Below, in pieces: positions 1-7,106 of a stretch of DNA of 64,000 nt. The notes beneath the pieces were generated by a model, which made no database searches, was not told the origin of the DNA, and saw only the letters and a list, made by a program, of their open reading frames with translations. Each line of letters begins with the position of its first letter. The first letter of the stretch is position 1. Origin of the DNA: a virus; the IMG/VR virus record IMGVR_UViG_3300002144_000072, positions 33,112-97,111 of that record, one strand, 5' to 3'. A program made the translations under genes and the position numbers.

Positions 1-153
1 TCACAGAACTATGGTGCGTATCTGGCAAGTAAACGACCACGTCGCCCTTACCAAGGCAACAAGCCAAGGTTTGATAACAACAAGCCAAGGTTTGATAACA
101 ACAAGCCAAGGTTTGATAACAACAGTCCACGCTTTGAACGAGGTACTCGATAA
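1..153 (+). CDS. C-terminal end of an unrecognised protein with NKPRFDN repeats
   Basis: An open frame enters from the left edge and ends in TAA at 151-153, directly abutting the next ATG at 154. The visible 50 residues are basic and contain three perfect copies of the heptapeptide NKPRFDN followed by a decayed copy, NSPRFER, after an Arg/Pro-rich stretch (KRPRRPYQG). Arg/Phe/Asn-rich low-complexity tails like this are common in nucleic-acid-binding proteins, but this is only inference. The N-terminal part lies outside the window, so no family can be assigned. Confidence 0.7.
   Translation, partial: SQNYGAYLASKRPRRPYQGNKPRFDNNKPRFDNNKPRFDNNSPRFERGTR
58..141 (+). repeat. Coding tandem repeat, 21-bp unit, 3 perfect copies plus 1 degenerate
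   Basis: The unit AACAAGCCAAGGTTTGATAA+C occupies 58-78, 79-99 and 100-120 without a mismatch. A fourth, diverged copy lies at 121-141. The period is seven codons, so copy number can change without a frameshift. Perfect identity at synonymous positions suggests recent expansion. Confidence 0.95.
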
Positions 154-1224
154 ATGGCAAGAGTTTTCCTTATTGACCTAGAAGCAGTTGAAACTCGCTA
201 TACGGGCCAGTGGAAAACTCACTTGCCTTTACTTCTTGAAAGGAACAAACACGATGTTCATGTTATATCAGGGCCTACGGATATCCCTAGTGCGACTACG
301 CCTGGGGCTTTCCTTAACTTTGGCGGCACTAATATATATAAGGCTAGCCAAGTTGAGCAGATGGGTCGGCTTTTTTGCAACGGAGCCGTTCGCCCCGGCG
401 ATCATTTTATTTTTACTGATGCTTGGCACCCGGGTATTATCAACTTAAAGTACATGAGTGAATTGCTGGGCATTCCAGTAGTCACACACGGCTTATGGCA
501 TGCTGGTAGTTATGATCCACAAGACTTCTTAGGACGTCTTGTTGGAGATAAGCCTTGGGTTAGACATGCTGAGAAGAGTTTCTTTTACGCATTTGACCAC
601 AACTACTTTGCCACAGACTTTCACATTGAAATGTTTTGCGAAGAACTTTTAGGCTGTATTGTTGGCTTACGTGAGAATCACGCCAATAACAAAATTGTAC
701 GCACAGGTTGGCCTATGGAGTATATGCAGAATACACTAGCAATGTATAAGAACATGCCCAAGCGTGATCTTATTTTGTTTCCGCATCGTATTGCTCCAGA
801 GAAGCAGGTTGAAATCTTCCGTGACTTAAAAGAACACTTGCCGCAGTATGAGTTTGTTGTGTGCCAGGATCAACAGCTAACAAAGAATGAATATCATAAT
901 TTGTTAGGTGAAGCTAAACTTGTGTTCAGTGCTAACCTACAAGAAACACTGGGTATTAGTTGGTATGAAGGTGCAATAGTTGATGCTATTCCTATGGTGC
1001 CAGATAGACTAAGCTACAGCGAAATGGCGTTTGAGGCGTTTAAGTACCCTAGCGAATGGGCCGAATCGTTTGAGTCTTATATAAAGTATCGTCCGTTGGT
1101 AATCGAAAAGATCATCGACTATATGGAAAATTATAAAGATTACTTACCTCGCCTAAATAAACAAGTAAAGTTATTAACAGAAGATTATTTTAGTTGCAAT
1201 CAGCTGTTAAAGATGTTAAACTAA
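154..1224 (+). CDS. GT-B-type glycosyltransferase-like protein
   Basis: This 356-residue protein looks like a two-domain GT-B glycosyltransferase. The N-terminal half has a Rossmann-like alternation of strands and helices. The C-terminal half carries HRIAPEKQ (about residues 211-218), resembling the R/K donor-phosphate motif of GT4-type enzymes, and later ETLGISWYEGA (about 264-274), resembling the E-x7-E nucleotide-sugar motif. The acceptor is unknown. It lies among small early-type genes and next to folE, so phage DNA glucosylation or a modified base is one possibility and host glycans another. No signal peptide or membrane segment is seen. It starts directly after the upstream stop codon. 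Fold assignment is moderately sure; the family is not. Confidence 0.65.
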   Translation: MARVFLIDLEAVETRYTGQWKTHLPLLLERNKHDVHVISGPTDIPSATTPGAFLNFGGTNIYKASQVEQMGRLFCNGAVRPGDHFIFTDAWHPGIINLKYMSELLGIPVVTHGLWHAGSYDPQDFLGRLVGDKPWVRHAEKSFFYAFDHNYFATDFHIEMFCEELLGCIVGLRENHANNKIVRTGWPMEYMQNTLAMYKNMPKRDLILFPHRIAPEKQVEIFRDLKEHLPQYEFVVCQDQQLTKNEYHNLLGEAKLVFSANLQETLGISWYEGAIVDAIPMVPDRLSYSEMAFEAFKYPSEWAESFESYIKYRPLVIEKIIDYMENYKDYLPRLNKQVKLLTEDYFSCNQLLKMLN

Positions 1225-1262
1225 TTATAACAGGTCATCCTCGACCTTAACTCGGAGAAAAA

Positions 1263-1655
1263 ATGCAATTAGTCAAAATACTAGAAGACCTTACTTCTAA
1301 TCAAGACGAATACAATGAGCTGTATAATACCGATCATTTATTTGTTATCAAAGGAAAAGACCTCGACGATCACGGTCTAATTGATGTCATCAACGACATC
1401 GATCATCACGAGTGGTTTAGAAAACTGCGAGGTATGGGATTCGGTCCTGCAAAACTACACAACATCCATAACAATAAAGACTGGGTACACGGATACATTA
1501 TTGCTGTATCTAATCAAAATCTAACCAACTTTGAAAAGTTAGCTGTATTAGTTGGAATGAAACACGGGTATACATTTTCAAAAATAGACATCTTTCAATC
1601 TAAGAAAGAAAAAGTAGACACTCACTTTGATTCGCTATTTGAGGTAATTCAATGA
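1263..1655 (+). CDS. Unrecognised 130-aa protein
   Basis: No family is recognised. The protein is acidic and His/Asp-rich in its first half (for example DINDIDHHEWF), with no signal peptide or membrane helix. The ATG has a good ribosome-binding site (CGGAG, about six bases upstream). The end overlaps the folE start by four bases (ATGA), so translation of folE is probably coupled to this gene. A short inverted repeat, AGGTC-N6-GACCT at 1232-1247, lies in the leader. QueD was considered because of the neighbours, but its Cys/His zinc motif is not present. Confidence 0.75.
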   Translation: MQLVKILEDLTSNQDEYNELYNTDHLFVIKGKDLDDHGLIDVINDIDHHEWFRKLRGMGFGPAKLHNIHNNKDWVHGYIIAVSNQNLTNFEKLAVLVGMKHGYTFSKIDIFQSKKEKVDTHFDSLFEVIQ

Positions 1656-2398
1656 CAGATAAAAAAGAAACAGGACTAGACGCTATGGCAGGTGATGGTG
1701 GCTATAGTGAAGGATATCTAGGCGATAACATTCGTGCTAGAATGAAACGTGATAAAAAGCGTTTCTGGGCAGGCGACAACATCAGCGAGTATGTACATTT
1801 TACAGATTTTGATAGACTTGTTGACGAAGCTACCGTCGCCTTTGAAGGCGTACTTGATGCACTGTTAATCGATCGTGAGAATGATCCTAACTCGCAAGGT
1901 ACTGCACGTAGACTTGCCAAGATGTACTTTAACGAAATTATGGCAGGGCGTTATGAATCTGCACCAGACGCAACAGCGTTTCCAAATGACACCGAGGACA
2001 GATATGAAGGCATGTTGGTTGTACGTAGTGAGTTGCGTAGTATGTGTAGTCATCACCATCAGCCTGTCGCTGGGGTTGCCTACATTGGAATTATTGCTGC
2101 TCAAAAGTTAATTGGTCTTAGCAAATATACTCGCATTGCACAGTGGTGTGCTAGACGAGGTACACTACAAGAAGAACTCTGCAACGACATTGCTCGTGAG
2201 ATCAGTAAGGCAACTGATAGTGAAAATGTAGCAGTTTACATTCAAGCAGTACACGGATGTTGTGAGAATCGTGGAATTATGGCGCATAGTAGTCTAACAC
2301 AAACTACAGTATTGAAAGGTGCGTTCAATACAGATCAAAGCACAAAGAAAGAGTTCTTTGACAACATTAAACTACAACAGGAGTTTGCCTCAAGATGA
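1652..2398 (+). CDS. folE: GTP cyclohydrolase I
   Basis: It converts GTP to 7,8-dihydroneopterin triphosphate, the entry step of both folate and 7-deazaguanine (preQ0) synthesis. The zinc-site motif SMCSHHHQPV (Cys132, His134/135) and the second motif HGCCENRGIMAHSS (Cys203 by alignment with CxxxRG) are intact, as are LIGLSKYTRI (about 153-162) and the R-x-C region. At 248 residues it is slightly longer than the bacterial enzyme because of a polar N-terminal extension. In phages folE usually accompanies queD, queE and queC for deazaguanine DNA modification; here queE lies 2.8 kb downstream on the same strand. The gene overlaps both neighbours by four bases. Confidence 0.95.
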   Translation: MTDKKETGLDAMAGDGGYSEGYLGDNIRARMKRDKKRFWAGDNISEYVHFTDFDRLVDEATVAFEGVLDALLIDRENDPNSQGTARRLAKMYFNEIMAGRYESAPDATAFPNDTEDRYEGMLVVRSELRSMCSHHHQPVAGVAYIGIIAAQKLIGLSKYTRIAQWCARRGTLQEELCNDIAREISKATDSENVAVYIQAVHGCCENRGIMAHSSLTQTTVLKGAFNTDQSTKKEFFDNIKLQQEFASR

Positions 2399-2820
2399 GT
2401 ACTTGGTTTGCGCCGCTTAAAGATAATCTAATGGTACAACAGCAGATCGACGGCGCATGGCAACACATGGTTGGTGTGATTATGTTAAATCAAACAGGAA
2501 GGAAGGCAGTGAAACTAACACTGCCCGAATTCTTATATTGGTTTCCTATGCCACAAAATCTGCTAGATGCTGACGAAGAGTTTGTTAAGAGTATTATCGC
2601 CCCGTTAGGAATGGTGAATGTTCGCTATACTCGTTTGTTTAGAATGACCCAAGACTTCTTGACATGGGACAGAAATGATGCTACAATATTGTATGGCATT
2701 GGAAAGTATGGTTCTGATAGTTATGAAATCTTTTTTAAGAACAACTATAATGTAGAACCTACTGACAAAGAACTAAAACGTTATTTAGAAGAAGAGGTGT
2801 ATTATATCTATGCTGCTTAA
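2395..2820 (+). CDS. Unrecognised 141-aa protein
   Basis: No family is recognised. The protein is rich in aromatic residues and acidic at its C-terminus (EEEVYYIYAA). It has no membrane segment or known motif. Its start overlaps the folE stop (ATGA) and its end overlaps the next gene by eleven bases, so it is translated as part of the same tight cluster. The conserved gene packing makes it very likely real; its function is unknown. Confidence 0.75.
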   Translation: MSTWFAPLKDNLMVQQQIDGAWQHMVGVIMLNQTGRKAVKLTLPEFLYWFPMPQNLLDADEEFVKSIIAPLGMVNVRYTRLFRMTQDFLTWDRNDATILYGIGKYGSDSYEIFFKNNYNVEPTDKELKRYLEEEVYYIYAA

Positions 2821-3274
2821 ACTTTTAGAAAGAGTCGGTCGAAAGCGTATCATCTACGACCGTGTGCATAATGAACCTTACTTAGAACGCTACTACCTCT
2901 TTCTTAAAGAGCGTAAGAGTTTTCCTTTTAACGTATTCTTACACAAGTTCTTAAAAGGTGATCCGGACGATGTTCACGATCATCCTTGGCCTTATGCTAC
3001 ACTAATATTACGTGGGGGCTACTGGGAATACACTCCAGTGTTTACAGACGATGGCACAATGGTCGGGGAAGAAAAACACTGGCGTGGCCCTGGACATTTT
3101 AGAACGTGCCAACCAAACAGCTATCATAGAATTGAATTAGAACCAGGTATCACTGCTTGGACACTGTTCATGCCTGGTCCTCACAAACGTGAGTGGGGAT
3201 TTTTAGTTAAGGATAAATGGGTACACAATGAACAGTATCTAGAAGGAAGAAGAATACATGGCAATGAATCATGA
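2810..3274 (+). CDS. Cupin-fold protein
   Basis: The 154-residue sequence reads as a single small beta-barrel of the cupin/RmlC type. It contains DDVHDHPWPYATLILRGGY (about residues 59-77), matching cupin motif 1 (G..H.H......G.), and a later PNSYHRIEL (about 103-111), supplying another histidine as in motif 2. The histidines could bind a metal. Related short cupins are common in aquatic T4-like phages, with no established role. It overlaps both neighbouring genes. Confidence 0.7.
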   Translation: MLLKLLERVGRKRIIYDRVHNEPYLERYYLFLKERKSFPFNVFLHKFLKGDPDDVHDHPWPYATLILRGGYWEYTPVFTDDGTMVGEEKHWRGPGHFRTCQPNSYHRIELEPGITAWTLFMPGPHKREWGFLVKDKWVHNEQYLEGRRIHGNES

Positions 3275-3446
3275 TGCAAAATCTAAAGACGCAGAAACAG
3301 AACGACTGATGGCTGAATTTTTAGCCAAGGGCGGTGCGGTCACTAAAGGCAAAACTAAGCCCATGGCAAATGAATTAGGCATTAGCAACTACACTTGGAA
3401 TAATAAACTTACTAAAGCGGAGAAATCCGCAAAGGATGGAAAATGA
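3258..3446 (+). CDS. Small basic protein, possible DNA-binding
   Basis: This 62-residue, Lys-rich protein has a central AVTKGKTKPMANELGISNYT segment that reads like a short helix-turn-helix (helix, turn at LGIS, helix). This is a visual impression, not a family match. The start has an AGGAAGAAG ribosome-binding site inside the preceding cupin gene. Its stop overlaps the ATG of the phosphoribosyltransferase gene. A regulatory or nucleoid-type role is possible but unproven. Confidence 0.6.
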   Translation: MAMNHDAKSKDAETERLMAEFLAKGGAVTKGKTKPMANELGISNYTWNNKLTKAEKSAKDGK

Positions 3447-4000
3447 TTAAAAAACATTATTACAGCTGGCAAGACGTAGAAACAATGTGTACTGATATAT
3501 CGTTGCAGATGTATCAAGACAACTGGCGTCCTAATTATATTGTAGGTATTACTCGTGGTGGTAATGTTCCTGCTACTATTCTCAGCAATATGCTCGGCGT
3601 TCGATGCGAAGCACTTAAAGTTAGCCTACGTGACGACGAACAAGGGCCAGAAAGCAATTTATGGATGGCCGAAGATGCATTTGGATATAACGATCCTCCC
3701 AAGAATGGCATCACAGGATCACGTTGGGATATTTCGCTGCGTAAGAATATTCTTATTGTAGATGATATTAACGATAGCGGTGCTACATTTAACTGGATTA
3801 AAGAAGATTGGCAGGGTAGTTGTTTGCCCGACGAAGCAGCTTGGAACACTGTTTGGGGCAACAATGTTCGGTTTGCAGTATTAACTGAAAACGGATCTAG
3901 TTCTTTTGATGATGTTTCGTACTATTCACACGCTGTAAACAAGTTAGAAGAAGATACTTGGTTAGTTTACCCGTGGGAGAAGGTAGGTCAATATGATTGA
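3443..4000 (+). CDS. Type I phosphoribosyltransferase
   Basis: The protein (185 aa) has the PRPP-binding signature NILIVDDINDSGATF (about residues 101-115), with the two adjacent Asp residues and the DSGAT loop. It also has an N-terminal IVGITRGGNVPAT segment typical of the PRTase fold's PPi-loop region. It probably uses PRPP and a purine or related base; the hood region is too divergent to name the base. Proximity to folE and queE allows a link with nucleotide or deazapurine metabolism. It starts inside the previous stop (ATGA). Confidence 0.85.
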   Translation: MIKKHYYSWQDVETMCTDISLQMYQDNWRPNYIVGITRGGNVPATILSNMLGVRCEALKVSLRDDEQGPESNLWMAEDAFGYNDPPKNGITGSRWDISLRKNILIVDDINDSGATFNWIKEDWQGSCLPDEAAWNTVWGNNVRFAVLTENGSSSFDDVSYYSHAVNKLEEDTWLVYPWEKVGQYD

Positions 4001-4226
4001 TACACGCATTGATGTGTACTGCACAGATAAAAATAAAAATGTTGACGGATATATTATAAATGTCAATAGGGGAAAGTTTCTAGAAATTGCCATTAACACT
4101 GTGAAAGTTAAGATGGCATTTGAAGCTAAACATGCTCACTATGTAGGCAATATGGCTGGCTACGAGTTTATCGTAAAGGACCGTGACTTGCCAGACGAAC
4201 AACGAGAATATGCGAGAAAGCGATGA
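3993..4226 (+). CDS. Unrecognised 77-aa protein
   Basis: No family is recognised. It is a small, charged, probably soluble protein with beta-strand-like alternation in its first half and a basic tail (REYARKR). It overlaps the preceding gene by eight bases and the HIT-family gene by four (ATGA), which is the main evidence that it is translated. Confidence 0.65.
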   Translation: MIDTRIDVYCTDKNKNVDGYIINVNRGKFLEIAINTVKVKMAFEAKHAHYVGNMAGYEFIVKDRDLPDEQREYARKR

Positions 4227-4612
4227 AAAAAGTTATTTTTTCAGAAGTAATGGACAAGGAAGATAGCAACGGTGCTCCTTGGACAGAATTAGAGTACGAC
4301 GACTTTCATGTTGCTGTGTACAAAGACAGCTATCCGGTCACAGAAGGTCACAGACTGTTTGTACCTAAGTATAATAATGTTGATGTTCTAAAAGATGCGT
4401 TTAACGATGCAGTTGATCGAGGTCTTAAAGGAATGTTAGACGGAGAGTGGGACGGCTTTAATATCGGTCTCAACGTTGGCGAAGTTGCAGGACAAACTTG
4501 CTCTTGGCCACATGTTCACTTAATTCCAAGAAGGAAAGGTGACATGGAAGACCCTCGTGGCGGGGTACGTCACGTTATACCAGAAAGAGGAAATTATAAA
4601 TTATGGAAATGA
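4223..4612 (+). CDS. HIT-family nucleotide hydrolase/transferase
   Basis: This 129-residue protein carries the HIT signature GQTCSWPHVHLIPR (about residues 90-103). In the usual H-x-H-x-H triad the first histidine is replaced by Trp95, while His97 (the nucleophile position) and His99 are kept. The segment after it (RKGDMEDPRGGVRHVIP) matches a common bacterial HIT variant. Such proteins cleave AMP or nucleoside phosphoramidates and dinucleoside polyphosphates; the phage substrate is unknown. It overlaps both neighbours. Confidence 0.85.
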   Translation: MKKVIFSEVMDKEDSNGAPWTELEYDDFHVAVYKDSYPVTEGHRLFVPKYNNVDVLKDAFNDAVDRGLKGMLDGEWDGFNIGLNVGEVAGQTCSWPHVHLIPRRKGDMEDPRGGVRHVIPERGNYKLWK

Positions 4613-4812
4613 GAGAAACTCTATTACAAGCTGTGCGTAATCATGCGTGGGGTCTTATTGAAAAACATCGTGCTAACGTAGAAGTATATCTTGCTAATCC
4701 CGTTGGTATTGGCGAGCATTCTGATATTATTGAAGCCATCGAACACGAGCTTAAAGCTATAGCCGATTATCACGATCAGATCGAAGTACTTGATAAATTT
4801 TTTAAAGACTAA
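4603..4812 (+). CDS. Unrecognised 69-aa helical protein
   Basis: No family is recognised. The sequence is almost wholly helical in appearance, with heptad-like spacing of Leu/Ile/Val (for example EAIEHELKAIADYHDQIEVL), so a short coiled coil is plausible. It begins inside the HIT gene and ends just before the next ATG at 4813. An in-frame ATG at 4609 is an alternative start. Confidence 0.65.
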   Translation: MEMRETLLQAVRNHAWGLIEKHRANVEVYLANPVGIGEHSDIIEAIEHELKAIADYHDQIEVLDKFFKD

Positions 4813-5004
4813 ATGAATACAGTACATATTCGCTGGACTTCTAGTATAAACTGGAACGAATTGTGTATTAGGGTATTAGAACATTACGGACTTCCAGGCG
4901 GCAAGTATACTACTAAACTAGATACTAATTGGATGGAATTTATTTTTAAAGATGAAAAGGATGCTTTTTTATGCAAGATAATGCTCAGCGAACATGGACA
5001 ATAA
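4813..5004 (+). CDS. Unrecognised 63-aa protein
   Basis: The ATG follows the preceding TAA with no gap, suggesting termination-reinitiation rather than an independent start, since no strong ribosome-binding site is seen. The protein contains YGLPGGKYTTKLDTNWMEF and a KDEKDAFLCKIML tail. The family is not recognised. The end overlaps the AbrB-like gene by 34 bases. Confidence 0.65.
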   Translation: MNTVHIRWTSSINWNELCIRVLEHYGLPGGKYTTKLDTNWMEFIFKDEKDAFLCKIMLSEHGQ

Positions 5005-5171
5005 AACTCGAGGAAGATCCAGATACCGGTGATTTGGTTCTTCCATTTCCTCCAGACCTGCTAGCACAAGTAGGTTGGGATTTTGGAGATACCCTAATTT
5101 GGGATGAAGGTAAAGACGGCACATTTATATTGTCAAAAAAGGTTGACAACGATTCAGAAAAGAGTGTATAA
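4971..5171 (+). CDS. AbrB/MazE-like swapped-hairpin protein
   Basis: The 66-residue protein has the pattern of a SpoVT-AbrB domain: a strand with a D-x-x-TGD turn (EEDPDTGDLVLPFPPDLL), then GWDFGDTLIWDEGKDGTFIL, close to the usual 'lxxGDxlxwxxxxdGxxxl' ending. These domains bind DNA as dimers, in regulators or antitoxins. No toxin partner is adjacent, so a transcriptional role is more likely. The coding end contains the sigma70-type promoter of queE, so this gene and the queE promoter overlap. Confidence 0.65.
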   Translation: MQDNAQRTWTIKLEEDPDTGDLVLPFPPDLLAQVGWDFGDTLIWDEGKDGTFILSKKVDNDSEKSV

Positions 5172-5172
5172 T
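5143..5172 (+). promoter_or_regulatory. Consensus sigma70 promoter in front of queE
   Basis: A TTGACA -35 box (5143-5148) and a TATAAT -10 box (5167-5172) are separated by 18 bases; both hexamers are perfect. The expected start of transcription, six to seven bases after the -10 box, falls on or next to the queE ATG at 5179. The message would therefore be leaderless or nearly so. Confidence 0.75.
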
Positions 5173-5178
5173 AATAAC

Positions 5179-6024
5179 ATGAGCAAATTAAAAATAGCAG
5201 AGCTGTTCTACAGCATTCAAGGTGAAGGACGCTACATGGGCGTTCCTTCTGTTTTCCTACGTGTCTTCGGATGCAATTTTAAATGTGCTGGATTCGGCAT
5301 GCCTCGAGGAGAACTTTCAAACGAACTTGAGGCAATAGTATCTCGTGTTGCAGACTTTAAAGATTATAAAGAACTGCCACTAGTAAGTACAGGATGTGAC
5401 AGCTATGCTAGTTGGGATCCTCGTTTTAAACATTTAAGTCCAATGCTTACTAGTGAAGCTATTGTAGATCGTATTATGGAAATTCTTCCGCAAGATCACT
5501 GGAAGGACGAGCACCTGGTTATTACAGGCGGTGAGCCTTTACTAGGATGGCAACGTGCTTATCCAGATTTACTAAACAATCCTAAGATGCGTGACTTGAA
5601 AGAGATTACATTTGAAACAAATGGTACTCAGAAACTTACTCCGGAATTTAAAGGCTGGTTAGCTAAGTGGAACAGTACAGTTGGACATGAAGTCACATTT
5701 AGTGTAAGTGCTAAACTTCCATGTAGTGGCGAGAAGTGGGAAGAAGCGATCCTTCCAGAAGTTGTTTGTGAGTACGAAGAAGTAGGTACAGCATACTTGA
5801 AGTTTGTTATTGCTACAGAACAAGACTTTGCTGATGCAGAACGTGCTGTTGAGGAATATCGTGCAGCAGGATTTAAAGGACACGTTTACTTAATGCCAGT
5901 GGGTGGTGTAGAAAGCGTCTATGCATTAAACAATAAGAATGTAGCATTGTTAGCAATGAAGCATGGTTTGCGATATAGTGATAGATTGCAGGTACCCTTA
6001 TTTAAAAACGAATGGGGTACTTAA
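5179..6024 (+). CDS. queE: 7-carboxy-7-deazaguanine synthase (radical SAM), atypical cluster motif
   Basis: It converts 6-carboxy-tetrahydropterin to 7-carboxy-7-deazaguanine using SAM and a 4Fe-4S cluster. The N-terminus (ELFYSIQGEGRYMGVPS) and TGGEPLLGW are diagnostic for QueE. The cluster motif is unusual: GCNFKC (Cys32, Cys36) is followed not by a Cys two residues later but by an insertion, and the usual WCDT-type segment appears as TGCDSYASW with Cys73, giving CX3CX36C. The start is set by the conserved N-terminus; an open frame extends upstream but is not needed. No Shine-Dalgarno sequence is near the ATG. Length is 281 aa against about 210-240 for many bacterial forms. Its stop overlaps the next start. 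Confidence 0.9.
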   Translation: MSKLKIAELFYSIQGEGRYMGVPSVFLRVFGCNFKCAGFGMPRGELSNELEAIVSRVADFKDYKELPLVSTGCDSYASWDPRFKHLSPMLTSEAIVDRIMEILPQDHWKDEHLVITGGEPLLGWQRAYPDLLNNPKMRDLKEITFETNGTQKLTPEFKGWLAKWNSTVGHEVTFSVSAKLPCSGEKWEEAILPEVVCEYEEVGTAYLKFVIATEQDFADAERAVEEYRAAGFKGHVYLMPVGGVESVYALNNKNVALLAMKHGLRYSDRLQVPLFKNEWGT

Positions 6025-6656
6025 TGAACGAAGATATTATAATACATAACGAAAACGAATATTGGAAGGCAGTTTATAAAAAACAAATAAAATTTGTATC
6101 TAAAAAAGATCCTACAGTAATACCATGGGAAATAAAAACATTTGATCCCAATTTAAAAGAAATTTTAGATTATTATAAATTAGATACGGGAAAACTTCTA
6201 GAATTAGGATGCGGGCGAGGAGACGATTGTAAATATCTTGCTGATAGAGGGTTCGATGTTACAGGCATAGATGTTTCTCCCGATGTGATACAGATTGCTA
6301 AAAATAATTCAACTAATGTTAAATTTATAGAAGGTGATATTTTTACAGAAGTATTTAATACACAATTTGATATTATATTTGACAGAGGTTTCTTACATAA
6401 CTACGAAAATCAATTGTTTGAAATATTTGAAATATGTAGCAATGTAATAAAACAAGGCGGAAAGTTCATTATTATTTCAGGTAATGCTAATCAACCGCCG
6501 ATCGATAGCTGTACACCGCCTCCAATAAATATAGGTCAAATAGAATATCATTCGTTTCCATGGTTTAAAATACTCTACGCTAAAGAAATAACATTTTACA
6601 CAGATGAAAATTATTTGAATTGCCTAGGTTATATATTTGTATTAGAAAAAAAATAA
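6024..6656 (+). CDS. SAM-dependent methyltransferase, class I
   Basis: The 210-residue protein has motif I LLELGCGRGDDCKYL (about residues 56-70), motif II VTGIDVSPDVI (about 78-88) and motif III-like FDIIFDRGFLHNY, as in small-molecule methyltransferases of the TPMT/TehB type. The N-terminal W...Y and PW residues are also typical of that group. The substrate is unknown. The chosen ATG (6024) overlaps the queE stop as TAATG. The coding sequence is clearly more AT-rich than its neighbours (many AAA/AAT/ATA codons), which suggests a recent arrival. Confidence 0.8.
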   Translation: MNEDIIIHNENEYWKAVYKKQIKFVSKKDPTVIPWEIKTFDPNLKEILDYYKLDTGKLLELGCGRGDDCKYLADRGFDVTGIDVSPDVIQIAKNNSTNVKFIEGDIFTEVFNTQFDIIFDRGFLHNYENQLFEIFEICSNVIKQGGKFIIISGNANQPPIDSCTPPPINIGQIEYHSFPWFKILYAKEITFYTDENYLNCLGYIFVLEKK

Positions 6657-6665
6657 GGAAACTTA

Positions 6666-7106
6666 ATGCGTAAGTGGATTGAAAAATTATTTGGTATTGA
6701 TAAAGTTCGAGCAGAAGTAGAACGTTCAATAGTAATAGCGGCTGAAGCGACTGAAAGAGCAAAACTATCAACAGCGGAGGCGGATCGTGCTAAGGAAGCA
6801 GAAGAACTAGCAAAGCTAGATCCAAAAGCTCGTGCTACACGTAAAAAAGAAGCGTGGGTTGGTGTTGTTAATACTCACGTAAACAAAGAAAATGTTAGAA
6901 ACGGCTTCTTTGAACTTGACTGGAACCCACAGTTTGTGCTACAATTAAGGCAAGAAGGATACGGCGAAGAAGGCGATCTAGAGGAAGAAATTGTAGATCG
7001 TTGGTTCCGTGAACTCTGTGCTAACGTAGTTGTTGACGGCGACTTTGGTGGTCCGATTAAGACTGGTTCACTTGACATTAACGAAATTAAAAAGAAGAAC
7101 ACATGA
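6666..7106 (+). CDS. Unrecognised protein with N-terminal coiled coil
   Basis: This 146-aa protein has a hydrophobic, basic start (MRKWIEKLFGI), then about 55 residues of Ala/Glu/Lys-rich helix (AEATERAKLSTAEADRAKEA) that looks like a coiled coil. A compact acidic C-terminal part follows (from about residue 60, WVGVVNTHVNKENVRNGFFE). The family is not recognised. It ends with an ATGA overlap into the nuclease gene, so the two may be translationally coupled. Confidence 0.7.
   Translation: MRKWIEKLFGIDKVRAEVERSIVIAAEATERAKLSTAEADRAKEAEELAKLDPKARATRKKEAWVGVVNTHVNKENVRNGFFELDWNPQFVLQLRQEGYGEEGDLEEEIVDRWFRELCANVVVDGDFGGPIKTGSLDINEIKKKNT

Noticed and set aside
58-141. CRISPR-like repeat array
   Set aside because: The units are contiguous with no spacers, in frame, and encode a peptide repeat.
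1263-1655. Possible QueD next to folE
   Set aside because: Although context invites it, the CxxxHGH zinc motif and the catalytic Cys are absent.
4971-5171. Antitoxin of a toxin-antitoxin pair
   Set aside because: The AbrB/MazE-like fold is plausible but no neighbouring frame resembles a toxin.
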